From the NCBI GenBank assembly GCA_026214975.1, contig CM047808.1:66242583-66306582 (forward strand): 64,000 nucleotides of DNA. Direction: 5' to 3'. A model generated the notes under the pieces. That model saw only the letters and a list, made by a program, of their open reading frames with translations. It was not told the origin of the DNA and made no database searches. Source of the stretch: Gentiana macrophylla (Eukaryota > Streptophyta > Magnoliopsida > Gentianales > Gentianaceae). The translations under genes were made by a program, and so were the position numbers. Below, piece by piece: positions 36,579-48,800 of this stretch (positions are counted from its first letter, which is position 1; each line of letters starts with the position of its first letter).

Positions 36579-37127
36579 TCATAAGGGGTACTTCGCTTCA
36601 AGATCCAACCCTGCTTGAAACTCCTTCACCCAAACAGAGTAGTCCGACTTGGCTTCAGGAGCGTACAAGGAGGGATGGGCCAAACTGTCAATTGTAAGGT
36701 CAGGGTGATGAACCCAACATTTGTCTACTCCCTGCGTATAACTAGCCCTCACTACAGGACTCAGCAACAGCTTTAAAGATTCAACCAAGCGAGAAGAAGA
36801 TTTGTAAGCGCAAACAGCCTGGTCGGAAGCCTCCCGAAGACGAACGGGGAAATCTCGAACAGCAGCCTCGATCGACGAAAGCTCTCCCTGAAGTCTTCTG
36901 ACATGCTCCCCCAGCTCGGCCTCCTGCTCTAAGTGCTCGGACATAAACTCTTGAAGGTGAACCTCATATTCAGACTTTAACTCTTTGGTCTCTTCTGCTT
37001 GTACCCGCAAGCGCTCTTCAAGTTCTCTTATGCGATAATCTTTTAACCTCAGATCCAGGGCTCTACTCTGATGTACGGCCGCCGAGCACGCTAGGCAGCG
37101 GAAGATCTCCTCCCCTACGATTGTCCC

Positions 37128-37203
37128 CTGAGAAAATAGAGTGTGGTTAAGGTACCTCAGACAAAGTATGATAGGCACTATATATACGGAAAACTAGAAT
37201 TAC
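37128..37203 (-). other. Intron 2 of antisense gene
   Basis: The donor is GACAG|GTAATTC and the acceptor TCTATTTTCTCAG|GG, 76 bases, phase 0. It joins FADMRQ to GTIVGEEIFR in frame. Confidence 0.7.
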
Positions 37204-37717
37204 CTGTCTCATGTCCGCAAAGCCTGCTTTGGTTAATTCTATGTTGGACATCTGAGAAAAATCCTGTGCCTCATCAGTCGCATGGTACGAGGAGGGATTA
37301 GCACTGACCTCTTCGGGCCGAACTCCAGACCCATTGCAACCATCATCTTCCGAGCCTGGTCCTGTGACAGTTCGGCACCTCTTTTCCCTCTCTTCTCTGA
37401 ACACATATCTTCCAACCTAGAGCGAGAGGACCGGCGTATTAGAGGAGTCTCAGGCTCCTCCTCCTCATCTTCGTCCCCCTCGATATCATCCACCGTTATG
37501 ATAGGAGTATTCACATTTCGGGAAGAGTAAGGAAGGTCCCCCTGCACATCGTCCTCAAGCTCAGCCAATAGGTGAGCCGTGTGAGATCCAACAAGTGACC
37601 CCACCACCTTGATAGGTGACCGACGACCTCCAGAATTGGTGGGTTCGGCCACCCTAGAGCTCGAGGGCTCTACCCCCACTCCCGGGTCAGGGGTTAGAAG
37701 ACCGGCCAATGTCCACA

Positions 37718-37782
37718 CTGTAAGAAAGAAAATAAGTTATGCATCGTCAACACACAGGATACCAAGTATAAGTAGATCTTAC
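37718..37782 (-). other. Intron 1 of antisense gene
   Basis: The donor is ATTAG|GTAAGATC and the acceptor TTTCTTACAG|TG, 65 bases, phase 1. Splicing joins DDVCREL to VWTLAGLLTPDP in frame. The length is at the short limit for plant introns. Confidence 0.7.
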
Positions 37783-38967
37783 CTAATTCACGACAGACAT
37801 CATCCAGAGAGTGATAAGGATCAAGCATGGCATCGTCCGACCGTGCCGCGGTAATCAACTCGGACGTCAGCTCGCGCAGCCTTAGAGCAACCCCCACGTT
37901 CCGTATGGCATCTACCCTGGTAGTGTCGGGAAGCTGTGGGTACTCGTCCCTTTGTAATGTACTGGTGTTCCAGCATCCCAGCTTGGAATCTCCCCGATCT
38001 CGGATGAAGAAGAAACGCACCCGCCACGTGCCATATTTTGGACCCTCTAGCATCATTTCCGGAACCCCAGATCGGCAGGAATAGTGATACCATCCCCGCG
38101 GACCCGGACTCTGGGATAGGCGGTAGAAAGATCGGAACAGGCCCACAGAGAACAGCACCTCGGCTACCCTGCATAGTACGTTAAAACCTATCACAGTCTG
38201 CACTCCCGAAGGAGCCAGCCGAGCCACCCCCAATCCATAGTGCCTCAACACTGCCACCAACGCAGGACACAACGGTAGCCTCAAACCGGCCTTCAGTTGG
38301 GCCTCATAGACTACGATATAGCCCCTGGAGGGTGTGAAGGAAAAGGACGGGGTTCCGCTGGAAGCAAGGGAGCAAATTCTTCATGAGTTATTCCGTACTC
38401 TCTGCAGATTTTCTCCACACTACTTTGAGCCAAAACTTAGGACATTCCATGGCCCTCCATAATATCGTGAGTGGCCTTCTAAATCTTATGCCTAAAGGAA
38501 GGATCGAAGGTGCCTGACGATGGCGCAAACGAAGTAACGATTAATGGTTGAGGAGGGACCCAAGGAATCTCTTCAACAACCACAAACCTGGTCCAGGAAT
38601 CCCTGATTAATGCTTCTGACCTAGGAGTTAATGGCTCTTCTCTAGACAAATCAGACATATGGGAACAGATGAAATGAAAAGGAAAAGAGGCGTAGCAATA
38701 GCCAGATATTACCGAGGGAATATGACCATAAGTGAAATGACGCTTAGTTAAGGACCAGGGCGTAACTCCCCACTGACCTCGTAAAATGGCCCTAAATAGG
38801 CAGTGATGCCTCGTTTCCCGGGATAACCATAACTGCGTCATAACTAGCTTTGCCACCTGGCAACTCCTACGCTAGTCTCAGATCCATAGGCTAAATTCTC
38901 ATGCCAATCCACCACCTTGGTAGATCCGAACCGACCATCCAGGGGTCGGCTGGATCTTGGGAGCTTA

Positions 38968-39739
38968 TGATGCTGCCAGAAAATGGGCTCGCCCACGTGG
39001 CGCCTCTTTGGTGGCTTAGCACTTGACCAAAGGATATAAACCACTTGTAACTTCTTAGAGACGATCCCCAGGGGATCGCCCATCCGTTTGTCTATTGATC
39101 CTCGTACGTTCGACCATAGCCAGATCAGGTCATCCCGGTCTCTGACAGGTCAATGAGGAGCCGGCCAGTGAACTCTTGGTGATCGGCTGTGATCTCTGCC
39201 GATCCCTTAAGATCGGCTAGGTCTTTAGACTTGTATAATCGTATGGTGGTGGGAGCTCGGCCATTGTCCCCGACCTCTATGAGCCGACTCCACCGCCCGA
39301 TCTATCTCGAACAAGGCTCACCACAAATCTTACTCCTCGCACGCATAATAACCAGATAACTACTACAGAATCATGAATAACAAAGGCTCGAATCTTTGTC
39401 ATTTAATGCCAATATTTGAATATCATAATTATCTCCTATAATAATGGAGATCACTCAATCATAATCTTTTTTCCTTAGGGAGTATGTTAATCACACACAC
39501 GCCATCTAAAACCCTATGGCCTAAGGCCCTCTATATATACTGCCCCTAAGGAACTACGGAGACTTGATTCCAATTCAGATATTGGATACGTAGGCAGCTT
39601 GAGGAACATCATCTCAAGTGCAGTCTAAATTACCCCCAAATCATCCCCTCTGTCACAATCTTCATATTCCGAGGGTTTCCCCAGGCTATCATCAAGAGTA
39701 AGAACCCTAAATTATAAGGAGACGAATTTTGGATCGTCA
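38968..39739 (+). repeat. 3' LTR of Tat element
   Basis: This 772-bp LTR starts TGATGCTGCC and ends GGATCGTCA, both intact, followed by the TSD AGCAG. It keeps the segment that the 5' LTR lost. Confidence 0.9.
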
Positions 39740-40622
39740 AGCAGGAACAAGGAACACAAGCTAGAAATGATGTGCAAAATGTTGCACCAAAGAAGAAAAT
39801 AGAGAAGAGAAAGTTTTGCTGACACAAGAAAGATCACTGAGATCTTAAAGACAAAGAAGACAAAGCAATCAATAGATACTACCAAGTCTACTTTGGGTCA
39901 AACTGCTGATGAGCCTACTGAACCTGTTAAGAAGACTAATGCAGATTTACTTAAAGAATAAATCATAGAGGTATCCAAGAAAAGGAAGGTTGTTAGCAAG
40001 GAGCCTTTAGAAGATTCTCCTTTTGGGACTCAAGAACAACCTTCTAAAAGAAGAAATCAAGTTATAAGAAAGAAGTGACATGGAAAAGGTAAATAAGTGA
40101 GAGTTCCTAAAGAACTAATAGAAGCAAAAGAAGTAGATGTGAAAGAGACAACATAAGTGGAAGAACCTGCTGAGAAGATTACTGAGATTATGCAAGACCC
40201 TGCTGATATTGCAAAAACTCAGGGGAAACAACGGCTGGATGGAACCCTACTGAAGAACATATAATTAAAAGGGAAACTAGTGTGGAATGAATGGAAGTAG
40301 TGGACACAAATGCACCTGCTTAAGAGTCTACTGATAACTTTGTATCTGCTGAGGAAACAATGAGTCATCTTGTTGAGACTTTTGGAAGTCAACTAGTTAA
40401 GAAATCTGCTCCAAGAAAACCTTCCATGCGATATGAAAGGAATAAAAAGAAGTCAAAGAAGTTTAAAGAAGATCCTAAATTCAAAAAGATTACAAAGTAT
40501 TTTTCTTGGAAGTTTGGTTTTTATAAGAGACAAAAACCAGCAGTAGAGCCTATGAGTGGTTTTGAAGAATGGGCTTTTGCAAGTCTTGGAGTGGAGAATC
40601 TATTAGGATTAATTAACACATC
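39740..40622 (+). pseudogene. Sire-1 ORF3, fragment 3
   Basis: This part is basic and acidic in turn: NDVQNVAPKKKIEKRK near the start matches QDVQPAAPKKSVEKRK in Sire-2. Repeats of Thr/Glu/Pro-rich sequence follow, with several stops. The last 88 codons (from 40360) are open and hold the best conserved motif, WKFGFYKRQKPAVEPMSGFE (about 40507-40566), near-identical to Sire-2. It ends at the solo LTR insertion; the 5 bases before it are ACATC. Confidence 0.8.
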
Positions 40623-42358
40623 TGTTGGTCCTTTGGAAAGGCTAACACAAGTTTAGAGGGGGGGGGGGTGAATAAACTTGTCACAAAAAACTAATCCTGA
40701 GCTGGAAAAGCCCCAGGAACTGAGTTTCTCTGAAACTCAAACTGATCCTTAGTTCAGTTTTGTTCTTGTCCCTTAACTTGTGTGGAGTTCAGTTATCTCA
40801 ACTGAGTATAAGTCAATACTGACTTATATTTAGTCTTTGTTAACTGGCAGCAGATAAAACTAGCCTTTAGTGCAATAGATGTGTGAATAGAAATCTAGAC
40901 CTTCTATGTATCAGTTCTGTGCTGACTTAGTGTCAAGTGTTTGCTGAGTTATAATACAATAAATAAAGCAAGCACAAATGCATAAAGTAAATCAACACGA
41001 GATTTGTTTATGGAAGTTCCGGGTGGTGTAATCCCGTACATCTCCCCTTCTCATGTGGCGTAGGAGGTATCACTAGAATAATGAGATAACCGTTACAAAA
41101 TCCTAGCACTATGACAGTCCTTCATGACACCCTAGTTTCACTGTCTACACAAAATGAAGAAAGGTGAGAATGCTCCCTTCATCCTGCACACTGATCTCTC
41201 GGAGGTGGAATTGCTCCTTCACCAGCTCACCACTAATACCAACACACAGTCCTTAGACTGCACCAACAGCTGTGGCAATCAAGTTGCAACCGTATGAAGA
41301 AAGGTAGAATTGCTCTCTTCAAACTATGCATAGCCAACCCTTTTTCACAAAGGCTAGTTTAGAATTAATCAAGGATTAATTCGGTGAGCTGTCTAATTCT
41401 TCTGAATCTGACTTTGTAGCTCCAAGATGCCTTCTTTCCCCCTTAATAGGTTACTCGATCTTTCTTTGAAGTCTTCAAGGCAATTTCATTGGCTTCCCCT
41501 TTTCTAGATATATCTGATCTGATTTTTGTGGATCTGGATTTGGATCTTTGAATATATGCTTGTAAACCTATTTTTCTGATCCTCCTCTCTTTCTTCTTTG
41601 AGTGATTCTCTTGTGTATATATAGGGGTGATGTAACGGTCACTAGCTCTTATAGCCATTACACTTGTCGTTTAGCCAACGTTCATATGTACGATCTTTTG
41701 TCGTATAGTCAGTTTGAATTTAACAAGGCCTTAACTCAGTTTTCTACTCTTCTTCAAAACTGAGTACCTTGTATACTTAATATCTGACTTCAATTGACTA
41801 AGTCAGAGTACACCAATCAATTTCTTCTTATCCAGGCAACTGATAATCTTTGTCCTTAAGATTATTCAGTTTTACATGATCTATAACTCAGTTTCAGGTC
41901 ACCACAGACTTGCCTGAATCCTGACTTATAGTCACGACTTATTTAGCTTCCAACTGAGTTTGCCACCTCGCTTCTTGAGCTTCTGTGAATCGAGTCCAGG
42001 TCCCTCGATTCTTGATCTTCTAGATAAGCTAATCGAGTCAGTGTCCTCAAATAAACTTATCTTCTTCGGCTTCTAGCATAACCGAGTTTGAACCCTCAGT
42101 TCTTCATGTGCATATTCAGTTTTCTTGCTATTACTCAGCTGTTCGCCTAGTTCCTATTCTATTACAATGCTTGTCTGAAACAACCTATACAAAGTTCAGA
42201 CTCTAGATAGAACTTATACATTTATCTCTAGACCATTTCTTGCTTCTTCTTTTATTATGCACTATAACAGTTAATTACAACTTCATCATCATGGGTTGTA
42301 AGTGATTTGTCTAATTTCGTGACGAATCATCATCAAAACATAAATAATATTTCCAACA
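40623..42358 (-). mobile_element. Solo LTR related to Sirevirus LTRs
   Basis: It is bounded by TSD ACATC (40618-40622 and 42359-42363), starts TGTTGGTCC and ends TTCCAACA, 1736 bp. No internal sequence remains. The plus-strand start resembles the reversed end of the Sire LTRs (TGTTGGTCCCTTGAAAAGG), so it reads on the minus strand. A run of 11 G lies at 40657-40667. TATA box: minus strand CTATATATAC, 41615-41624. It probably arose by recombination between the two LTRs of a full element. Confidence 0.9.
41615..41624 (-). promoter_or_regulatory. TATA box of solo LTR
   Basis: CTATATATAC on the minus strand inside the solo LTR. Confidence 0.45.
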
Positions 42359-43915
42359 ACATCACTCCTTCAAATGAGACTGCTAGAGATCATTGAAGAT
42401 GGGAAGCGGAAGGGAAACATCATGTTTAAGGATCCCAAGTTTACTCCAGATGATAGTGATGATTCATCATCATCAGATTTAGATGATGATCATCCTATGC
42501 ATCCTGGTGAGTCTACTGGTGTTGCAAAGTAAAAATCTACTGAGGATGATAGACAGGGATCTACTGAAAAGACAACAGAGCAACCTGCTGATGGTGGTAA
42601 GTCTGCTGAGGTTCAGCAGACTGATAATCTAGATCAAGAACGGTTTGTTGCATTTATTGAAAATTTGGAGAAGAAAATAGCAGAAGCAACACTTCTTGAA
42701 GATGCATTGATAAAAGCTACTGCTCAAGTTATGATGATTGAGTTGACTGAAGTCATTTCTGAGGAATCAGTTCAATATCAAGATAGCATTGACACTGATG
42801 AAACCTTGGCATATGCTGCTGAAGTACTAAGAGAGATTGATGAGGTTGGTGGCATTTTAGAGGAAAATATGGATATCTTTCCAAATGTTGAAGACATGGA
42901 GGTTCAGTCTGGTGAGATACATATTGAAACTAAACAAAGGTTGGAACTGAAGGCCCAAAGTACTGATGATCAGTCAGTATTTGGAAAAATGTTGGACTTG
43001 ATATTAGGATTGGAGGAATCTCCGGTGTCTATTTTGGAGGCTGCTGAGGAAATAGCCACTGATGGTAAAAATAGACAAAAAGCTACTGATGAACAATATG
43101 ATAAGCGTCTTCTTGATTATGATTTCGGTGATGAGGAATTTCAATTGCCTAAAGAGAAGAAGAAGTGCCTCAACAATAACAAGAAACTATCATTGAGGAG
43201 GTATCATATTTAAATGTAGAAGGTCCTGAAACTTATGTATGGAATAGGACAAGAGCAATTGTGGTAAGGGTACCAATGGCGGATGAAAATGCTGAAGGAT
43301 CCGCTGAGAACTTTGCTGGTGGCTTGGCTGGTGCAATACCAGCATACTTTTTGGAAGAATTAAGAGCTGTCAGAGATGATATCACATAGCTGAGAACTCA
43401 ATTGACAAGGAGTGAGGAAATATTTGAAGATTTGGTAAACTTAGTGGAGAATAAAGGAAGGACAAAAGAGACTATTGCATCAAATGTCACCTCTGTGCAA
43501 TTTTCCCTTAATGATATGCTGAGAGAAGTTACCCATGTCAAGTAAGATTTTGCAAAGAAAGATAAATATATGGTTGAGCATATTACATCTTTGCACAACA
43601 AAGTTGATATGTTGGCTTGAGACACCTAACCATGCTGCACTTGTTCCAAAGCTTACTGAGAGAATAAACATGCTGGAGCAAACAATGGAAGGTCGGATTA
43701 TTTCAGTTGATACTAGAACAAAAATATTGGAGGGACAACTAAATAATTTGGTTAACACACAGGAGAGTGTTTTGGGCCTGCTGAACTGTTTTATTGTTGA
43801 TGTCAATAGGAGGAAAGGACGTCATACAGAAGAAGTAGAATAGGCAGCAAGGATCTACAACAGAACAGATTTGAGGCTGAAATCAATGAATCTGGAGACC
43901 TGCACCTGGCAGTAT
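42359..43915 (+). pseudogene. Sire-1 ORF3, fragment 4
   Basis: This begins with the second ACATC copy. A Ser/Asp-rich block (SSSSDLDDDHPMHPGES, about 42460-42515) matches Sire-2 SSSSDSDDDHPMHPGES. An open frame (42665-43213) is Glu/Asp-rich. The region 43340-43800 has heptad spacing of hydrophobic residues (for example ERINMLEQTMEGRIISV) and is likely a coiled coil. Stops and a frame change are present. The end reads into a PAPG-like segment that in Sire-2 continues to the C-terminus, and it is cut by Sire-2 at 43916. Confidence 0.8.
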
Positions 43916-45558
43916 TGGTACCTTGAAAAGGCTTTGGTTAAGTTTAGAGGGGGGTGAATAAACTTAACACTTAAAAACTTTTCGGGGTTTTGCAAACTCA
44001 GCAAGGTCAGTTGTCTGCTGACTATCAGTAGTCTACTGACTATTAAGGTTATTGAATTTTTTGCAGTGGATTATATTTATATTAAGACTTATTACTTGTT
44101 GTTGAGAAGTTGATACCAAGTATTGGATACTCAGTAGTGTATGTGTGTGATTCAGTATGCTAATAAACTAGTATGCAGAAAGTAAATGTAGTAAAGTAAA
44201 TAGGCAAGATTTATAGTGGTTCCAGGTGGTGTAATCCTATCAGTCCACTCTTCTCCTGTGATGTTGGAGGTAATTCACTAGAGATTCTTGAGGTTGCTGT
44301 TACAAAAATCCCTCAACTATTTGTCCTTCACCAATGACTATGGCTTCAGAAACTGAACACTTGAAACAGGTAGGATTGCTGCTCCAAAGTATTCCACTGG
44401 TTCTTGAAGGATAGGATTGCCTCTTCACCAGCTCCACCAAGAACAATAGTTCTTGACACCCAAAGGATGCTTCTCTGTCTTCAGCAAACTTCTTGTAAAA
44501 GAAGGAATGAATCAAGTAATGATTGATCAGATTTCAGCAGCTTCATCATGATGAAATGATCAGCAGCTTGAGGTCTTCAAGTGTGTGTACTTGATGTAAC
44601 TTGATAGCAGGCTACACTTGAAGAAATTTCTTGATCAGCAAATTTAAGCTCAATATATGTCAGCAGGGTGTTTTTCTTGATTAAGAACTTGATAGCTTCC
44701 TATGGATTATATGTTGTTCATCATCTTCAAACTGAGTCAGGAGTCCCCTTTTATAAGTGTGAAACTTGTGACTTGTGTTTGAATTTTGAATAGCCGTTTC
44801 ATACTTGTCTCCATCTTGAATTGCTTGTTGTCACTGTTCATAGTACTGACACTGTCAGTCAGCTTTTTCTTAGTTTCCAGACTGTCCACCCATTGACTTA
44901 TAACCATTGGATAATTCTCTGAATCCTTCCAACGTTCCATTTATCTTGACCATTGATTTGTTGATTAAATCAAGGCATGTAGTCCATCCTTATCTATTTA
45001 ATCTTCCAATGTAACTTTGATTAATTCGAGAGTTACACTCAGTAGATATTTGAAGTATATCAGCCTGCTGATGTACATATCTATCAGCCGGTTCAAGTCT
45101 GTTGTGTTTTAATAACACTTTAGCCGACTTCTTTTCATCTAACTTTTTATTTGAAGTTAGAGTACACCATTTTGATTATAAGTAAGTTTCAATCACCACA
45201 TTACTTTATGGAACTTAGACCATGTAAACAAGGTATATGTAATCAGTTTAGGTCATCACAGTCTTCATTAAATTCTGATTCCATAACCTTGACTTTAAAT
45301 ACTAAGTTTGATCCATTTGCCTTCAATAACTGAGTTTTGAGCCCTCCGCCTTCAACCATCAGCTGGTTCCTAGTTTGTCTACTGGCCTAGATAGGTCTGC
45401 TGATAAAGACAACTGACCTTTTTATAGTGCTTGTTTGATCAAACCTATACAAAGATCAAACTCCAGTAAACCTATACATTTAATCTAGACATCTTTTTGC
45501 CTTTGCTCTGTAACAGCTAGTCTTGCACTCATCATTAAAACATAAAATGTGTCCAACA
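43916..45558 (-). repeat. 3' LTR of Sire-2
   Basis: It is 1643 bp and the first bases are damaged (TGGTACC versus TGTTGGTCCC in the 5' LTR). It ends TGTCCAACA at 45558. TATA box on the minus strand: TTATAAAAGG, 44748-44757. Confidence 0.85.
44748..44757 (-). promoter_or_regulatory. TATA box of Sire-2 3' LTR
   Basis: TTATAAAAGG on the minus strand; the 5' LTR has CTATAAATAGG at 61763-61773. Confidence 0.5.
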
Positions 45559-45572
45559 ATTTCCCCATTTTT
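45559..45572 (-). promoter_or_regulatory. Polypurine tract of Sire-2
   Basis: The minus strand reads AAAAATGGGGAAAT next to the LTR. It lies in the same context (catcatcact before it) as the Sire-1 tract at 63155-63169. Confidence 0.75.
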
Positions 45573-45874
45573 AGTGATGATGCCAATACCCTCCTTACAG
45601 CAAAGCAAAAAAATAAAGACAAAAACAGAACAAAATTCAGACATATTTCATTAAAATCATACTTGTTCAAAATTATTACAAACTATGATCAACAAAGAGA
45701 TAAATGCATAAGTAAGTGTGTTGATATAGTTTATGTTTCTGTCTTGTTCTTGCTTCTCTTAGTACTCACTGATTTCCCTGACTACATCTAACATCCATTG
45801 ATTTTCCAATATGGAAAAGTCAATCCAGGTATGTATCTGTTTCCACCATTTCTGGGCTTCTTGTAAAGTCAATC

Positions 45875-48800
45875 TTATGGTATGAACATTGAATCCTTGT
45901 CCCATGAAAAATGTTTGAATTCATCCAGTGAATCCCTTGCTGTCCAACTGCCCATTCTTTGTCCTCTTCCACCTCTGCCACCTCTTCCACCTTTGTTGCC
46001 TTTATTAGAAGCTCTTAAGGATTTGACCTTTACTTCCCAAAATTTAAGTCCTAGAAAAGAATTCGGTCCTTCCTGAAAGCCCATGTCATGGTAAGGTCAT
46101 TTCTTTGAATAGTACAACTTCTTGTACTCTTTCAGGAGGTCATCAGTTAACTGTATCCCACCAGGTGCAGGGTTGTTGAATGAATTCATGTCAGCCTCCA
46201 ATTTCCTTTTAGAAAAATCCTTCGGCTTCTTTTGCTTCTGCTGTCTGACCTTCTTCCCCGTCATTGACATCATCAATAAACCGGCTCCGTTGGCCTTGAA
46301 CACTCTCCTGTGAGATCACCAAATTTTCTAGTTGACCTTCCATAATTCCAGTTCTTGTGTCAACTGCAATAATTCGGCCTTCCATAGTTTGTTCCAGCAG
46401 ATTGATCCTTTCAGTGAGTTTAGGATCCAGTACAGAAGGTGAGGTTCTTCAACAGACTTAGGTGCCTCAGCCAACTTATCAACGTTTCTGTGCAAAGATG
46501 CAATCTACTCAATCATGTTTTTGTCTCTTTTCACAGCATCTTGCTTAACATAGGCAACTTCTTTGAGCAGATCATTAGAGGAAAATTGTAAATGAGTAAC
46601 ATTTTATGCTACAGTCTCTATTGTTCTTCCTCTATTTTCCACTAAGTTCACCAAATCTTCATATGATCTCATTTCACTTCTATTAAGTTAAGTCCTCAAT
46701 TGGGTTATGTCATCCCTTACAGCTCTCAACTCATCCAAAATTGCCACTGGAAATGCATTCATTCCAGCCATACCACTAGGAAACCCTCCAGCAGGCTGTT
46801 CCACATTGTCATTAGCCCTGGGTTGCCTCGACAACTATTGCTCTTATCCTGTCCCATTCATAGGGTTCAGGACCATCCTCAATGATATCTCCAAAAATCT
46901 CCTCCATAACATGTTTTTTGTTAAAATATTGGTACATATGCCTCTGGGGGATCTACCTCTTCATCCCTTTCCTCATGCAATTGGAACTCCTCATCACTGA
47001 AGTCATAGTCAACAAGCTGTTCTTCAGTAGGTTCATTAGCAGCTTGATGTTTATCTTTACCTTCAGTAGCCCGTGCCTCAGTAGCCTCATGTTCCAACCT
47101 TTGTTTAGTGGTTGTCTATTCCTCAGCAGACTGAACCTTCACATTTTCAACTGTAATTTGAGGAAATACAGTCATTTTTCCTCCAATACACCATGCACAA
47201 CAGCTATTTCTCCATGAATTTCAGATGTCTTTGCTAAAACTTCATCAGTAGCAATGCAGTCTTGATACTTAACTGATTCTTCAGAGCTATCCTTTGATTG
47301 TTCAACCATAACAACATCTGAAAGAATGGTTATCATAGCATGTTGAAGTGATGTTGATATGGCAAGCTGTGTCTCCACTTCTTCATTGTAAGCAGCTTCA
47401 AGGATCTCATTTAAATTGTCAGTCTGTTGATCTTCAGTAGACTTATCACCTTCAGCAGACTGTTCTGCAACTTGCACAGTAGACCCTTGTCCAGTCTCTT
47501 CAATTGTTCTTTCCTTATCCACTCCACTGGACTCCCCTGGGTGCATAGGATGATCATCATCTGAATCAGATGAGGATGATGAATCATCACTATTAGGTGT
47601 ATATATAGGATCTTTGAACTTGATGTTTTTCTTTTGCTTTCCATCTTCAATGATTACTATAAGCCTTGCCTCTAATTTAGATGTATCTATTAGTCCCAAA
47701 AGAGTATCCACTCCAAGATTTTCAAATACCCATTCTTCAAAACCAGTCATGGGTTCTGCTGCTGGTTTCTGTCTCTTGTAGAAACCAAACTTCCATTGAA
47801 AATATCTTTGAACTCTCCTAAAGTCAGAATCCACCTTTCTTTCTAAGACTTTTTTCTCCTTTCTTTCATAAGGCATTGATGGCTTTCTGGGGGCAGGTTG
47901 TTCAATCTATTGACCCCTAAAGGCATAAACCAGATGGCTCAATATATCCTCAGTAGATACAACTGGGTCAGTAGGTTCTTCAAGTTTTAAATTTGTACCT
48001 ACCACATCCATCTATTCAACACTAGGTTCCCCCTGACTTATATGCTCATCAGGAGGGTCAGCAACATATTTCTCTTCCCCCTGAATTATTGCAGAAAATA
48101 GCAGGGTCTTGCACAGGTACATCAATTTCCACAGCAGGTGTAGATTCAGCAGTGTGTTGTGGTTCTTCAATGTGTTGCTCAACAACAACCTCAATAGCTT
48201 CAGTAGGCTTATCAACCTGTGTTGTTTCAACAACATCTTCTTCTTTTTTAGCTTCCTTTTGGGCCTCCAGAACCCGCAGTTCTTTGCCTTTTCCATGGCC
48301 CTTCTTCTTCACAACTTGTTTCCTTCTTTTTGCAGGTTCTTGTTCAGCATCAAACAGTTCCTTTTCTAACTGCTCTTTGCTAGCAACTTTCCTCTTTCTT
48401 TAATCTTCTTTGAGTTGTTCTTTTAAGACTTCAGCAGCACTCTTCTTTGCAACACCAGTAGGCTCAAAAACCTCAATCTCGACTTGAGCCTCAGTAGACT
48501 TGTCAGTGTCTACGGATTGCGGTCTTGTCATTTTTGGCTGTAACATCTCTATTATCTTCCTTGTTTCACCATCCTTTCTTTTCTCCACAGATTTCTTTGG
48601 TGCAGCGGGTTGCACATCTTGTTTAGCCTTAGATATCTCTTCCTGGCCACCGTCTTCATTATCATCATCATTCTCACTCTCAGTCTCCTTATCATCTTCT
48701 TTCTCATCATCCAAACCAGGGATATGATAAGTGAATTCTAGTTTTTACCTTGACTTGTTGATTTTTTCAGGTGCAACATCAGCAATCTGCAAGTGATTCA

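Larger units (their letters stand above)
36579..38658 (-). pseudogene. Spliced antisense gene of Tat element, Transposase_28-like
   Basis: The likely start is ATG at 38658 (MSDLSREEPLTPRSEALI). After two in-frame stops and a frame change near 38340 comes the core: RGYIVVYEAQLKAGLRLPL and GFNVLCRVAEVLFSVGLF, the pattern of the putative gypsy-type transposon domain (Pfam Transposase_28). Intron 1 is 37718-37782, intron 2 is 37128-37203; both are GT-AG and keep frame. The middle exon is acidic (EGDEDEEEEPETP) and has a frame change near 37340-37400. The last exon (37127-36579) is a coiled coil (RIRELEERLRVQAEETKELK). Function is unknown; the family is known as additional ORFs of Tat elements. 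I infer a once-expressed, now broken gene. Confidence 0.8.
32782..39739 (+). mobile_element. Tat-lineage Gypsy element, gag-less, with antisense gene
   Basis: TSD AGCAG flanks it at 32777-32781 and 39740-39744. LTRs are 32782-33471 and 38968-39739. Only 141 bases separate the first LTR from the protease, so gag is missing. Protease and RT follow, then integrase with RNase H deleted between them. A long gene on the opposite strand fills the 3' part (36579-38658). Antisense additional ORFs between pol and the 3' LTR are known in the Tat lineage, which supports the call. Confidence 0.9.

Noticed and set aside
37282..38084. Plus-strand open frames opposite the antisense gene
   Set aside because: Shadows of the minus-strand exons; Ser-runs mirror the acidic stretch.
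40657..40667. Run of 11 G as a G-quadruplex or polypurine tract
   Set aside because: It is inside the LTR end at a site where related LTRs have shorter G runs; slippage is the simplest explanation.
43906..43912. GGCAG as left TSD of Sire-2
   Set aside because: It matches the right flank GGTAT at only three of five bases; AGTAT at 43911-43915 matches at four and restores the ORF3 reading across the gap.
46882..48727. Plus-strand open frames in this segment (for example 46882-47217, 48089-48403)
   Set aside because: They are mirror frames of Sire-2 ORF3 on the minus strand, low-complexity and without motifs.
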